Assembly (NCBI GenBank): GCA_017649745.1
Contig: JAGCGE010000334.1
Span: 1-21,039 of the forward strand
DNA length: 21,039 nucleotides
Reading direction: 5' to 3'
From: Clostridiales bacterium
GTDB lineage: Bacteria; Bacillota_A; Clostridia; Saccharofermentanales; Saccharofermentanaceae
The translations under genes were made by a program, and so were the position numbers. The stretch's first letter is position 1, and each line of letters opens with the position of its first letter. Of this stretch, positions 7,806 through 15,595 are shown piece after piece. The notes beneath the pieces are model-generated. The model saw only the letters and a program-made list of their open reading frames with translations. It had not been told where the DNA came from and made no database searches.

Positions 7806-8996
7806 CTAGCAATTCTCTCGTCTCGCCTTTAAGGACGTAATAATATTTTCTAAGCGCAACAATAAATCATCATATGTCATAATATCAACTATGTTTTTAT
7901 ACTGTCTTTTAATCAGTTCAAAGTCAGTTTTCTGTTGCTTGTTAAAATCCTTACTTCGACCAAGTAATAAAATACCTTTAGGATTCAATATTTGAGGCTC
8001 AATGTTTTCTGGTAGTTTCCCTGATAGTTTTTCATATAAATCGATTTTGTTCTTTTCAATTGTATTTATACATAAGATGTATTTTTCGATTTGCTGAACT
8101 GCACCCGAAAACTCTCTAACAGGAACATAATTATTTCTATAGGAAGCTTGTTTTGTTAATACTCTTACTTCAGGACTCTTAATCTCAAGAATATCAACAT
8201 ATCCATTAGTATCAACCAAGACAAAATCCGGTTGTTTATCATATTTATCTAATCCTTTGAAAACAATTTCTCTTACAGATAGAATATACTGAGGGTAGAT
8301 CATCTGTATAATATTATGAATCTTAGGTTGCCAAACTTTCTCTGAATATGAACTTGAACTAACAAGCATTCTCTTTAGTTCACTATATATTTCAGTAAAT
8401 TGAACAATTTCAATTTCTATATTTGACTTCGATGCATTAGTAAATTGTCCATTATCCTTTTTATTGATGTAATCTCTATAAATCCTTTCAAATCGATCCG
8501 TTTCCGGGAAATACTCGTTAATGCATGTTGCAATTCGATAGTATGCATATTTGTCTAATTCAGCTGTTTTAGGAAAAGTCTTTAATAGATCCTTATATGC
8601 CTCCAATGGAATCCCTTCATTTTCTTCCCATGCACCGCCAATATATATGTCTCTATCAATTACTTCATCCAGTTTTCTCATAATTGATATATTTCTATAT
8701 GCTGTAAACATATTTGGAATAAGATGAATATCATTGGAAAAGAATATTCGATGTTTCGTTCGCAATACCTCTGAATCTACCTCCGTATAAGCCTTTCCAA
8801 CGGTTCCTATTTTGAATACGAGAGTTTCTTCGAAGTCATCATCTTCTCTAATCAGCCTGTCTAAAGTAACTGTATATGTGTGTTTGATGCTTATCGTTCC
8901 ATTCTTTTTAAGTTGATCCCTTAATCCTGCAGTACCCATTTCCGGAGCATAACAAAGAATTAATTCATCCTCTTCTCTTTCAAGGCTTATGGTCAT
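7806..8996 (-). CDS. sduA: Shedu anti-phage nuclease (DUF4263 domain)
   Basis: This 396-residue protein has a C-terminal DUF4263 (Shedu) domain from about residue 218. It begins SEKVWQPKIHNII, then PDFVLVD (D257), VDILEIKSP (D268, E271, K273), which fits the PD-(D/E)xK nuclease core. The Shedu-typical YVPVREFSGAVQQIEKY and PKGILLLGRS follow. The ~200-residue N-terminal region is the variable part thought to sense infection in Shedu proteins. Single-gene Shedu systems protect against phage by nuclease activity. The start at 8996 has AAGGAG 8 bases upstream. The short space before it holds a possible small ORF (9037-9162). All expected active-site residues are present, so it is probably functional. 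Confidence 0.92.
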   Translation of the reverse strand: MTISLEREEDELILCYAPEMGTAGLRDQLKKNGTISIKHTYTVTLDRLIREDDDFEETLVFKIGTVGKAYTEVDSEVLRTKHRIFFSNDIHLIPNMFTAYRNISIMRKLDEVIDRDIYIGGAWEENEGIPLEAYKDLLKTFPKTAELDKYAYYRIATCINEYFPETDRFERIYRDYINKKDNGQFTNASKSNIEIEIVQFTEIYSELKRMLVSSSSYSEKVWQPKIHNIIQMIYPQYILSVREIVFKGLDKYDKQPDFVLVDTNGYVDILEIKSPEVRVLTKQASYRNNYVPVREFSGAVQQIEKYILCINTIEKNKIDLYEKLSGKLPENIEPQILNPKGILLLGRSKDFNKQQKTDFELIKRQYKNIVDIMTYDDLLLRLENIITSLKARRENC

Positions 8997-9036
8997 AGCT
9001 CATTCTCCTTCACACTCATTAGTTTATACCATGATG

Positions 9037-9162
9037 TTACTCTATCAGCCTCTTCACTTCCTTCGCAGCATCACTAAGAACCTTCTCTTTTTCTATGTTC
9101 TTCAAATAGAAATCGGCTGTTTTAGCGGAATTTACATACTTTTGCGACGAATCTTCCGTCAT
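9037..9162 (-). CDS. Possible 41-residue ORF overlapping the kinase 3' end
   Basis: An ATG at 9160-9162 inside the end of the kinase gene, in another frame, opens a 41-residue frame. It contains KTADFYLKNIEKEKVLSDAA and ends EVKRLIE. It is charged and probably helical, and ends about 40 bases before the Shedu start. There is no clear ribosome binding site. It could be a real coupled gene, the C-terminal scrap of a lost gene joined to the kinase by recombination, or chance. I do not recognise it. Confidence 0.3.
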   Translation of the reverse strand: MTEDSSQKYVNSAKTADFYLKNIEKEKVLSDAAKEVKRLIE

Positions 9163-9805
9163 TACTTTTTATTTCAAGTTTGTAGCCTAGTATTGCCAAA
9201 TTGTTTTCTGATATAGCAAGACCCAGACCACTGCCTGGGGTTCCTCTCTCAGCACTTCCTTTTACAAAAGGCTGCTTAAACTCATCGGGATCATCGACTT
9301 TCTCAGCTGGAATATTCGATATGACTATTGATTTTTCATCAAAAGAAATATCAATATCTGTACCCTCTTTGCTGTAAAGAACTGCATTTTCTATCAGATT
9401 GAATATAGCTTGATGAAAAAGTTTCAAATCGGTCTGAATAGTTATGATACTATCATCGCTGTTGATCTTCAGGGAACGTTCACTAATCACATGTTCATTG
9501 TCAACAATGATTTTCTCAATAACATCACCTATATCTATGTTTTCTATATTAATGTTGGGATCCAAATTATCAGTATTAGAAAACTCCAGATAGTGATTCA
9601 ATATTTTGTCTATCTGTGCTACTTTCTCTTCAATCTTGTTTGCATAATATTCCTTCTTATCTGATGAGATATTATCTGAAAGAATCTCTGCACAAGCCGA
9701 GATTGCAGCCATGGGTGACTTTAGATCGTGAGCTATAGCATCTACAATCTTTCTTTTGTATTCATATAAATCGTGTTCACAAGTATCAGTTATCTTCTCT
9801 GTCAT
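9122..9805 (-). CDS. Sensor-less histidine kinase (HisKA + HATPase)
   Basis: This 227-residue kinase core has the H-box AIAHDLKSPM (phosphoacceptor His26), an N-box FHQAIFNLIENA, an F-box-like FKQPFVKG and a G2 box PGSGLGLAIS. The G1 box (usually DxGxG) is replaced by a short IVISNIPAEK segment, as in many Firmicute kinases linked to peptide-antibiotic transporters. No membrane or sensor region precedes the H-box; only ~20 residues lie before it. The ATG has AGGAGT 4 bases upstream and follows abiH by 20 bp. A normal kinase of this group has two N-terminal membrane helices, so this looks like a decapitated gene reborn with a new start, or a soluble form. No response regulator is visible. Its natural partners are probably the ABC genes upstream of abiH. 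Confidence 0.8.
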   Translation of the reverse strand: MTEKITDTCEHDLYEYKRKIVDAIAHDLKSPMAAISACAEILSDNISSDKKEYYANKIEEKVAQIDKILNHYLEFSNTDNLDPNINIENIDIGDVIEKIIVDNEHVISERSLKINSDDSIITIQTDLKLFHQAIFNLIENAVLYSKEGTDIDISFDEKSIVISNIPAEKVDDPDEFKQPFVKGSAERGTPGSGLGLAISENNLAILGYKLEIKSNDGRFVAKVCKFR

Positions 9806-9825
9806 ACTAACTCCTGATTATGGAA

Positions 9826-10929
9826 TCACATATTTCCCATAGAAAACAGCACTGTTTTTCCCTCGCGGATCGGTGCAACAAAAACACGATCATATACAGC
9901 CTGCTTTTCTTCACTTGTGCATTCTACCTGACAAGCATTTATGAATTTTTTCTTGACGGCTTCTTTATCTGTAACGCTATGGGAATATATTATTAATTCA
10001 CTATCATTATTGAGGATTGAATTAAAAATATTATTCCACCACCAACTATCCGTGAATCCTAATGAGGCACCATAAATAATGAATAATTCAGTATCAGCAA
10101 AATATGATTGATACTTTTGATTGTTTTGGGCCCAATACGACTTCACTAATCGCTTTTTAGAATAATCATTTTGGTATTTCTCGCTTTCAACACCGAACAG
10201 CATTGATCTTGGGATACTTTGATATCCATGCGGATGTATTATGTCTGTCATTATAAATGTTGACCATACATTATCCTTGTTTGTTCCAAAACTCCCATAG
10301 CTGTTTGGATTCGGATAAAAAGTAAAATTGGTATCAACTGTCTTATGTGGGTGCGGATCAAATTGATAACGATCCAAAAAAATGTAATTATCAAATAGCG
10401 ACGTGTAATTATAATTCACGAAAAGATAATTGAACAAATGATAATGATTGGTCTTTCGAGAAAAAGAAAGTTTTAGATAATCTTCTCTATCCAGATCTCC
10501 TAAGAAGTATTGCAACGATCTTCTTCCAAGCTTTTGTGCCTTTGTATCATTATTCAGCTTAATGGGAATATCTGTCGTAACAACATCATTCAAAAAGCGT
10601 AAAAACAATGGCTGTATTTCCCTCAAAGCATCTTCTAATTCTCCTGCAGGATAGTATTCATTTAATAGTTCGTAAATGGTGTTTTCAAAATCACTCCAGT
10701 TTTCTTTGTTTGCTGCCCTTTCTTCTGTCATTCTCTTGTAAAGAATATTATTCGGATTAATCCCTCTATACTGCAAAAAATTAAAGAATGCTTTATATGA
10801 CGGAACAAGATTATCATCTCGATATTTCTTCAAAACCGATATGTCAAATCCATTTCCAACAATAACCATAATGTTGTGCTGTTTCTCTACACCGTTAATA
10901 TATCCTTCAGAAATGTAATCCTTATACAT
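9826..10929 (-). CDS. abiH: AbiH family abortive infection protein
   Basis: This 367-residue protein matches the AbiH family by the N-terminal MVIVGNGFDI (21-30), WSDFENTIY (78-86), NYNYTSLFD (172-180), HPHG (232-235) and IIYGASLGFTDSWWW (284-298). AbiH proteins give abortive phage infection in Lactococcus; the mechanism is not established. The glycine-rich N-terminal motif after a hydrophobic strand suggests nucleotide or dinucleotide binding (inference). The start is supported by GAGGAG, which lies between the permease stop (10942) and the ATG. The gene sits in line between an ABC permease and a histidine kinase, 12 and 20 bp from its neighbours, so it is probably co-transcribed with them although functionally unrelated. 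Confidence 0.9.
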   Translation of the reverse strand: MYKDYISEGYINGVEKQHNIMVIVGNGFDISVLKKYRDDNLVPSYKAFFNFLQYRGINPNNILYKRMTEERAANKENWSDFENTIYELLNEYYPAGELEDALREIQPLFLRFLNDVVTTDIPIKLNNDTKAQKLGRRSLQYFLGDLDREDYLKLSFSRKTNHYHLFNYLFVNYNYTSLFDNYIFLDRYQFDPHPHKTVDTNFTFYPNPNSYGSFGTNKDNVWSTFIMTDIIHPHGYQSIPRSMLFGVESEKYQNDYSKKRLVKSYWAQNNQKYQSYFADTELFIIYGASLGFTDSWWWNNIFNSILNNDSELIIYSHSVTDKEAVKKKFINACQVECTSEEKQAVYDRVFVAPIREGKTVLFSMGNM

Positions 10930-10941
10930 TTTAATATCTCC

Positions 10942-11769
10942 TCAGATAATATCTTTCTTCACAAAATAGTTCTTCCCTAAAACAACTACGGAAATAGCCA
11001 TAAATGCTGCAATCAACAATCCACTCATCGGATTTAGCCCTCTGACATCAAAATACGAGCTTCGTACCCACATGGTATAGCTGCCCGGCAGGAACCAGAC
11101 GGTATAATATGCCGACAGGATATAGACGGCACACGTTAAGGCAAAACTCGTGACCGGAGAAATGATAAAACTCATGAGCATCTGCACAAGGCATATTCCG
11201 GCAGTGACGGCAATTGGCACAACGAACACGATCAGCATTAGATCCTTATATGGAAGATAGTTTATGTTGTATCCGTATACGATCTTCAGGAACTCATCCG
11301 TCACTCCGAGCGAAGGCTTTGCGCCATAAAACATTGCAAACGCAGAACACGCGATAAATGTCGCAACGAAGTATATCAATACTGACAAGATGCACCATAT
11401 CACTTTGGAAAACCACCAGGCAGAGCGGCTTCGTCCTGCCGTCATTACATTTACCCCATTATCCGAGTAGTCCTGTTCGGCATAATATGCAATGATATAA
11501 GATATTCCCAACTGTGTTATGAACCATAAGTACGGGATCAAAAATCCTTCTGTCGGATCAAACTGATAGAAGCCCATACCCGACATACAATAGACATAGT
11601 AATCCATTATGGTTCCCGGTGACTGCATTGCGTAACGGATCTGTATGTCAGCGATAGCTCTTGAGCAGTCCTTTACCATAAAGAAAGTAAACAAGACTAT
11701 TAAATACGGCAAGAGCCGTTCAATGATGCCCAGCTTGATGTCACGCTTCAGGAGCTTAAGTGTTGTCAT
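10942..11769 (-). CDS. ABC-2 type permease of a lantibiotic/bacitracin-like transporter
   Basis: This membrane protein of about 275 residues has six likely helices, including PYLIVLFTFFMVK, the region around FITQLGISYIIAYYAE, LSVLIYFVATFIACSAF, LMLIVFVVPIAVTAGICLV, FALTCAVYILSAYYTVWF and a last one near AFMAISVVVL. That topology is usual for ABC-2 permeases of peptide-antibiotic transporters. I start at the ATG 11767-11769 (MTTLKLLKRD), which has GGAAGGAAA upstream, rather than the longer frame from 11802. This gives a 14-bp overlap with the ATPase gene, implying translational coupling. It probably forms a transporter with the ATPase 11756-12415 and possibly the second permease at 13740. The substrate is unknown; the secreted proteins in the same operon are candidates. 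Confidence 0.82.
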   Translation of the reverse strand: MTTLKLLKRDIKLGIIERLLPYLIVLFTFFMVKDCSRAIADIQIRYAMQSPGTIMDYYVYCMSGMGFYQFDPTEGFLIPYLWFITQLGISYIIAYYAEQDYSDNGVNVMTAGRSRSAWWFSKVIWCILSVLIYFVATFIACSAFAMFYGAKPSLGVTDEFLKIVYGYNINYLPYKDLMLIVFVVPIAVTAGICLVQMLMSFIISPVTSFALTCAVYILSAYYTVWFLPGSYTMWVRSSYFDVRGLNPMSGLLIAAFMAISVVVLGKNYFVKKDII

Positions 11770-12415
11770 TGGATATTTCCTTCCTGTCGACAATGGAACC
11801 ATCTTTTATCTCATAGATAATGTCGCTCAAAAATTCGAGCTCTTCCCGGTCGTGACATGCAATGATTATCAGTTTATCCTTGTCTCTGATCTCAAGAAGG
11901 ACTTTCTTTATCTTCTTTACGGTTTCCTCATCGAGGGCATTGATAGGTTCATCAAGGATGATGATATCCGGCTCACCCATAATCGCGTTCGCAATGCCGA
12001 GTTTTTGCTTCATGCCAAGAGAATATTTTCTGAAAGTCCTCTTATCTTCCGGATCAAGCCCAACACGTTCCAATGCAATCCTGAGTTCATCATCTGAAAT
12101 GTTTCCTGTTAGACCTGCAAGAAGCTTCAGGTTTCTAAAACCTGTATATTGTGGGAGAAAAGACGGATTCTCAATAAGTATTCCAATACTTTCAGGAAAT
12201 GAGATATCTTTGTGAAGTGTTTTGCCGTTAATGTTCACAGATCCCGAATCCGGAATAAGAAGTCCCGATATCGCACGCATCAGCATTGTCTTTCCCGAAC
12301 CGTTCTTACCTTTTAGACCATATATTTTTCCTGATGTCAGCGTTATGGATACTTTGTCTAATATCAACGCACCTTTTATGCTCTTACTCAAGCCTTCAAT
12401 CTTGATTTCGCTCAT
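11756..12415 (-). CDS. ABC transporter ATPase, lantibiotic/bacitracin (BcrA-like) type
   Basis: This 219-residue ATPase is complete. Walker A is GKNGSGKT (36-43), the Q-loop region is IGILIENPSFLPQYTGF (77-93), the signature is YSLGMKQKLGIA (131-142), Walker B is IIILDEP (151-157) and the H-loop is His188. The Q-loop wording and short length are typical of ATPases in bacitracin or lantibiotic immunity/efflux transporters. GAGGAA sits 9 bases upstream of the start. The stop overlaps the downstream permease start. It is the only ATPase in the locus, so it may serve both permeases, as in three-subunit lantibiotic immunity transporters. Confidence 0.92.
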   Translation of the reverse strand: MSEIKIEGLSKSIKGALILDKVSITLTSGKIYGLKGKNGSGKTMLMRAISGLLIPDSGSVNINGKTLHKDISFPESIGILIENPSFLPQYTGFRNLKLLAGLTGNISDDELRIALERVGLDPEDKRTFRKYSLGMKQKLGIANAIMGEPDIIILDEPINALDEETVKKIKKVLLEIRDKDKLIIIACHDREELEFLSDIIYEIKDGSIVDRKEISNDNT

Positions 12416-12465
12416 AGAATATTCCTCATTCTTGAAATTATCGTGATAACTACAACATTAGAAGT

Positions 12466-13308
12466 TCAGCCTTCTTTAGGAAGATCATCCAACGCTACAC
12501 ATCTGCTGTCGATTTCCGGATTAAACTGATCATAATCCGAATATGACGCCGTCGATTCAAATCCGATATAGTATGAATTATCTTCCGAAAGATCTACGCC
12601 ACGATCTCCTCTTAATCTGATTCCCAAAACACATTCAAGGCTGTCGCCTTCTTTCTCGAACTTGTACCAGAAGAAGTCTTCTCTGTTGCCGTCTTCCCAC
12701 AATGCTGGCTGCGGGTGATCAAAATAGCAATAAGATCTACCTGCACTTACCGTTAAGGCCTTTGAATTACCTTGCATTGCAAATACATGAGGCTGCGCCA
12801 GCCACGCTGTATCGCGACCGGCTCCCAGGTATGTGATCCTGCATCTTACGAAGAGATATTTAGTCTTAATATGCTTATCAATCGTATACTCAGGTTCATG
12901 TATGCGCATAAACTCATCATATTCCGCATCAGTCATACCCTTTTCGCCATTACTTTTCCTATACTCATCAAACTTCGGATAATCTCTTGCCATTGCATCG
13001 AAATCAGTCCGATTTACCACATAATGCGATGAGGGAACTTTACCTTCAATGAAATATTCAGCTTTGTATTTCGTTTGTTTTTCAATGTCTTTATCATCGA
13101 TCAGATCATATGACAAAAACTCATACTGAATATTTTTATTGTCCATTAGGATCTTGATAGGAATATAATTCTCTGCCTTGTTTGTTGTCTGCGAAGTCTC
13201 AAGGAACCGATCCATCGGAGTCTTGCTGCTTTTCTCGGTTTTAATAACGGCAATTATCAATGCGGTGAACAACATTGTGATTGCGATTATTATTGCTTTT
13301 CGTTTCAT
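12466..13308 (-). CDS. Membrane-anchored extracytoplasmic protein, paralog of 15596-16423
   Basis: This 280-residue protein has a basic start (MKRK), one hydrophobic segment (residues ~5-21) without a lipobox cysteine, then KSSKTPMDRFLETSQ and a large soluble domain. It is probably a signal-anchored protein with its domain outside the cell. It shares long stretches with the protein at 15596-16423: YIPIKIL, KQTKYKAEYFI, IDKHIKTKYLFVRCRITYLG, SDYDQFNP and RCVAL. I do not recognise the domain with confidence; it somewhat resembles small extracytoplasmic DUF5027/DUF5028-like or Ig-like proteins. The gene lies 15 bp after one secreted-protein gene, the same order as its paralog, so an immunity or partner role is possible. 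Confidence 0.7.
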   Translation of the reverse strand: MKRKAIIIAITMLFTALIIAVIKTEKSSKTPMDRFLETSQTTNKAENYIPIKILMDNKNIQYEFLSYDLIDDKDIEKQTKYKAEYFIEGKVPSSHYVVNRTDFDAMARDYPKFDEYRKSNGEKGMTDAEYDEFMRIHEPEYTIDKHIKTKYLFVRCRITYLGAGRDTAWLAQPHVFAMQGNSKALTVSAGRSYCYFDHPQPALWEDGNREDFFWYKFEKEGDSLECVLGIRLRGDRGVDLSEDNSYYIGFESTASYSDYDQFNPEIDSRCVALDDLPKEG

Positions 13309-13323
13309 GATTTACACCATATA

Positions 13324-13722
13324 TCACGAAGGATCTGGATTCCAATATCCGATCGTGTTTGTATAGGCCGTCGTGGTTCTAACATAATGCAGTCTTGCCC
13401 AAGTTTCGTTGTTAGCGTAAACATAATTAGTAACTTTAACCGTGGAACCACTGTAAATGGTCTTCTGTGTTGACCGGTTATGCCATGCTGTACCATCATT
13501 ACGACCTTGCACTGTGTATTTTAATCCAGGTCCAGAAACAGGATGAATATATACTTTCCTGTTTGTTGCCTTTTCTTCCTGACCTGAATTGCCTTGTGTG
13601 TTCCCATTGTAAAATGAGTACTCATACCTGTCATTGTCAGCTCTAGCCATATTCACATATCCGACAATTCCCGAAAGTGCCATAGCAGCCGAACACAACA
13701 TTGCAAATAACTTGTTTTTCAT
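13324..13722 (-). CDS. Secreted 132-residue protein 1 (DUF2712-like), paralog family of three
   Basis: The preferred start is the ATG at 13720-13722, with GGGAGG 7 bases upstream; the longer frame from 13737 would put that SD inside the gene. Residues 1-28 form a signal peptide ending ARA, giving a mature protein of 104 residues starting DNDRYEYSFYN. It has no cysteine in the mature part. Conserved with the two paralogs are TNRKVYIH..SGP, KYTVQG, W.NRS.Q and the C-terminal GYWNPDPS. The DND start and GYW.P end recall DUF2712 secreted proteins, which often sit beside peptide-antibiotic ABC transporters. The function is unknown; bacteriocin, surface protein or transporter-associated signal are all possible. 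Confidence 0.8.
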   Translation of the reverse strand: MKNKLFAMLCSAAMALSGIVGYVNMARADNDRYEYSFYNGNTQGNSGQEEKATNRKVYIHPVSGPGLKYTVQGRNDGTAWHNRSTQKTIYSGSTVKVTNYVYANNETWARLHYVRTTTAYTNTIGYWNPDPS

Positions 13723-13739
13723 TTCTTTTCCTCCCATTT

Positions 13740-14528
13740 CTATAAAATGTCTCTCTTTCTTAAAGTTAATGTAATCACCAATACATTGAAAACAAATATG
13801 ACCAAATATACGATCAGCATCTGATACCAGTAAGTATGAAGATACTGTCTTGGGTTCAGCATTTCTGTAACAGACCAGTTTCCAAAATCTTTGGCTTCCT
13901 TTAAAACGTCGAACATAAAAAATAAGACCATCGGGGTTACTACTGCTGTGAAACTGCTCTTTACTTTTGCGGTCAAGCTTAATGTGGTAAGAGCCATCAC
14001 TCCGGCAAACAAGCTGTCGATCAATATGAAGATCAGACAGTATACAGCAGGGTGCTTATCAAAGATTGAAGCAAACATATAAATGTCACTTAGTGGTATG
14101 CTAGTGGCTTTCAGCCTCTCAGGTATATAATTCGGATACATCCCAGCTGCAATAAACAAGTTCATCGCAAGCGGCAAACAGACACTCGCAAACCCTGAAA
14201 GAAATACAGACACACTTTTAGCAAATGCATAGTTAAGTCTTGAAGTTTTCACACAGATATTCTTGTCGTATCCGGTCTTAATATCCGTATAAAGTGATCC
14301 TCCATATGGAAGGCAGGCAAGCACGGGAAGTAAAATATAGAACATCTGATTATATGCAAACAGATAGTCTGTTCCGATCCAGGCTTGAACCAGATATCTT
14401 CCGCTCTGCCCAACCATAATATAAAACGAGATCAGATCCAGTGCACAGATAATGCCTCCTATCAAAAGACTTATTAAAAAAGAACGACTGTGAAAAGCTC
14501 GGTATAATTCAAACTTTATCGTGTTCAT
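13740..14528 (-). CDS. ABC-2 type permease, second subunit
   Basis: This 262-residue membrane protein has about six hydrophobic segments (residues ~16-40, 55-78, 98-128, 155-180, 190-208 and 235-256) and starts with a short amphipathic MNTIKFELYRAFHSR, typical of ABC-2 permeases. The ATG overlaps the stop of the upstream gene (ATGA), indicating coupling. No ATPase is adjacent, so it probably pairs with the ATPase at 11756-12415 two genes downstream. Its stop is followed after 17 bp by the secreted-protein gene 13324-13722. The substrate is unknown. Confidence 0.78.
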   Translation of the reverse strand: MNTIKFELYRAFHSRSFLISLLIGGIICALDLISFYIMVGQSGRYLVQAWIGTDYLFAYNQMFYILLPVLACLPYGGSLYTDIKTGYDKNICVKTSRLNYAFAKSVSVFLSGFASVCLPLAMNLFIAAGMYPNYIPERLKATSIPLSDIYMFASIFDKHPAVYCLIFILIDSLFAGVMALTTLSLTAKVKSSFTAVVTPMVLFFMFDVLKEAKDFGNWSVTEMLNPRQYLHTYWYQMLIVYLVIFVFNVLVITLTLRKRDIL

Positions 14529-15061
14529 ACTTTAAGCCTCACTGCAATCTTCTGTGGCGAAAGAGTTAATACATAACAAAATTGATTCTCGTCAATATGC
14601 TTCCATGATGACTCCCTATACAACTTTTTCGGGATTTCCGTGACATACCATATCTTTCGTGTTTTTCCGGAAGCGAGCTTTTCATCTTGAAAGTTGTTTA
14701 TCTTTCTCGTTGCTTCCGGATCAATTGCGCTTGCCCACTGTGGTGCTTCAAAACCACATTCAAGAAAATCGAAGATATCATCAAGATCAGCTTCTCTGTC
14801 TGATTTGTTTGTTGCACTTAAGCAAATTGATAAAACCTTATGTTCACCGTCAGAATTGTCGGATTCAACATCAAACCGTTCTTTGAACTGTTCAGGAGAA
14901 TCAAGATGCGATTCGATAAAGCTCACTTCCAGATCACCACAATCCAAGGAATCACCGATATCATAGTATGTGGTGATTGGCGGGTTCTGATTGATACTGA
15001 GGATTCGTCCTGTCCAAAAGATCAAGAAACAAATTGTAATTGCTGATAATAACTTCTTCAT
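14525..15061 (-). CDS. Small membrane-anchored extracytoplasmic protein, Ig-like fold suspected
   Basis: This 178-residue protein begins MKKLLSAITICFLIFWTGRI, a signal peptide or anchor. A soluble domain follows that starts YYDIGDSLDCGDLEVSFIES. The pattern of a YxxGD(S/T) start, a central hydrophobic strand (KVLSICLSATNKS) and a LASGKTRKIWYV strand near the end fits DUF4352-like or DUF5028-like immunoglobulin-type extracytoplasmic domains. That assignment is by pattern only. No lipobox is convincing. The stop overlaps the start of the permease at 14528, so the two are likely made together and may work as a transporter accessory or immunity protein. Confidence 0.7.
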   Translation of the reverse strand: MKKLLSAITICFLIFWTGRILSINQNPPITTYYDIGDSLDCGDLEVSFIESHLDSPEQFKERFDVESDNSDGEHKVLSICLSATNKSDREADLDDIFDFLECGFEAPQWASAIDPEATRKINNFQDEKLASGKTRKIWYVTEIPKKLYRESSWKHIDENQFCYVLTLSPQKIAVRLKV

Positions 15062-15119
15062 TTTCCTAGGTAAATCTCAAGTTTGGTTTTCTTCAATCTG
15101 TCAATAACAAGCAAAACAC

Positions 15120-15518
15120 TTATGATGGATCTGGATTCCAGTAGCCTTTCGTATATGCCAGAGCGTAACCATTACTGACAATATGCAATCTGACCAGACC
15201 TTCGTTATGCTCATAGACAGTGTTTGAAACACGGACACTTGTTCCGCTGTAAATCTGTCTCTGAGATGATCTGTTATTCCACGTCGATCCTGATATTGAT
15301 CCTTGCACTGTGTACTTGGCTGAAGGTCCTGATACCTGATGTATGTACACCTTTCTATTCGTGGTTTTGGATTTTGCTGCAGTATTTCCTGATGAGTTTG
15401 CATTGTAAAACGTATAATAATACTTATCATTATCTGCTTTTACAGTTGCTCTATATCCGATTATTCCTGATACTGCAATTGCTATCGTGAATAATGCAAT
15501 CAGTGTTTTATTTCTCAT
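15120..15518 (-). CDS. Secreted 132-residue protein 2 (DUF2712-like)
   Basis: This is the second paralog. It has a signal peptide of 28 residues ending VKA, then a mature 104-residue, cysteine-free protein starting DNDKYYYTFYN and ending GYWNPDPS. GAGGT lies 10 bases upstream of the ATG. It shares TNRKVYIHQVSGP, KYTVQGS, STWNNRSSQ and IYSG with the other two copies. It diverges most near the C-terminus (LHIVSNGYALAYTK instead of the YVRTTTAYTNT-type sequence of its siblings). Unlike the other two it is not followed by a large anchored paralog; the 178-residue anchored protein and a permease come next. Confidence 0.8.
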   Translation of the reverse strand: MRNKTLIALFTIAIAVSGIIGYRATVKADNDKYYYTFYNANSSGNTAAKSKTTNRKVYIHQVSGPSAKYTVQGSISGSTWNNRSSQRQIYSGTSVRVSNTVYEHNEGLVRLHIVSNGYALAYTKGYWNPDPS

Positions 15519-15595
15519 AATTGATAATACCTCGTTTCAATAATTAACCCTTATACTTCCGGAATAACCAAAAAGTCGCATTTCAGATTCGAAAA

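Noticed and set aside
9122..9805. Kinase considered as the AgrC receptor of the agrBD pair
   Set aside because: It has a canonical HisKA H-box (AHDLKSP) and no membrane receptor domain; AgrC belongs to a different kinase subfamily with six or more N-terminal helices.
11645..12097. Plus-strand 150-residue open frame
   Set aside because: Antisense to the ABC ATPase and permease genes, low complexity with no SD; a shadow of the real genes.
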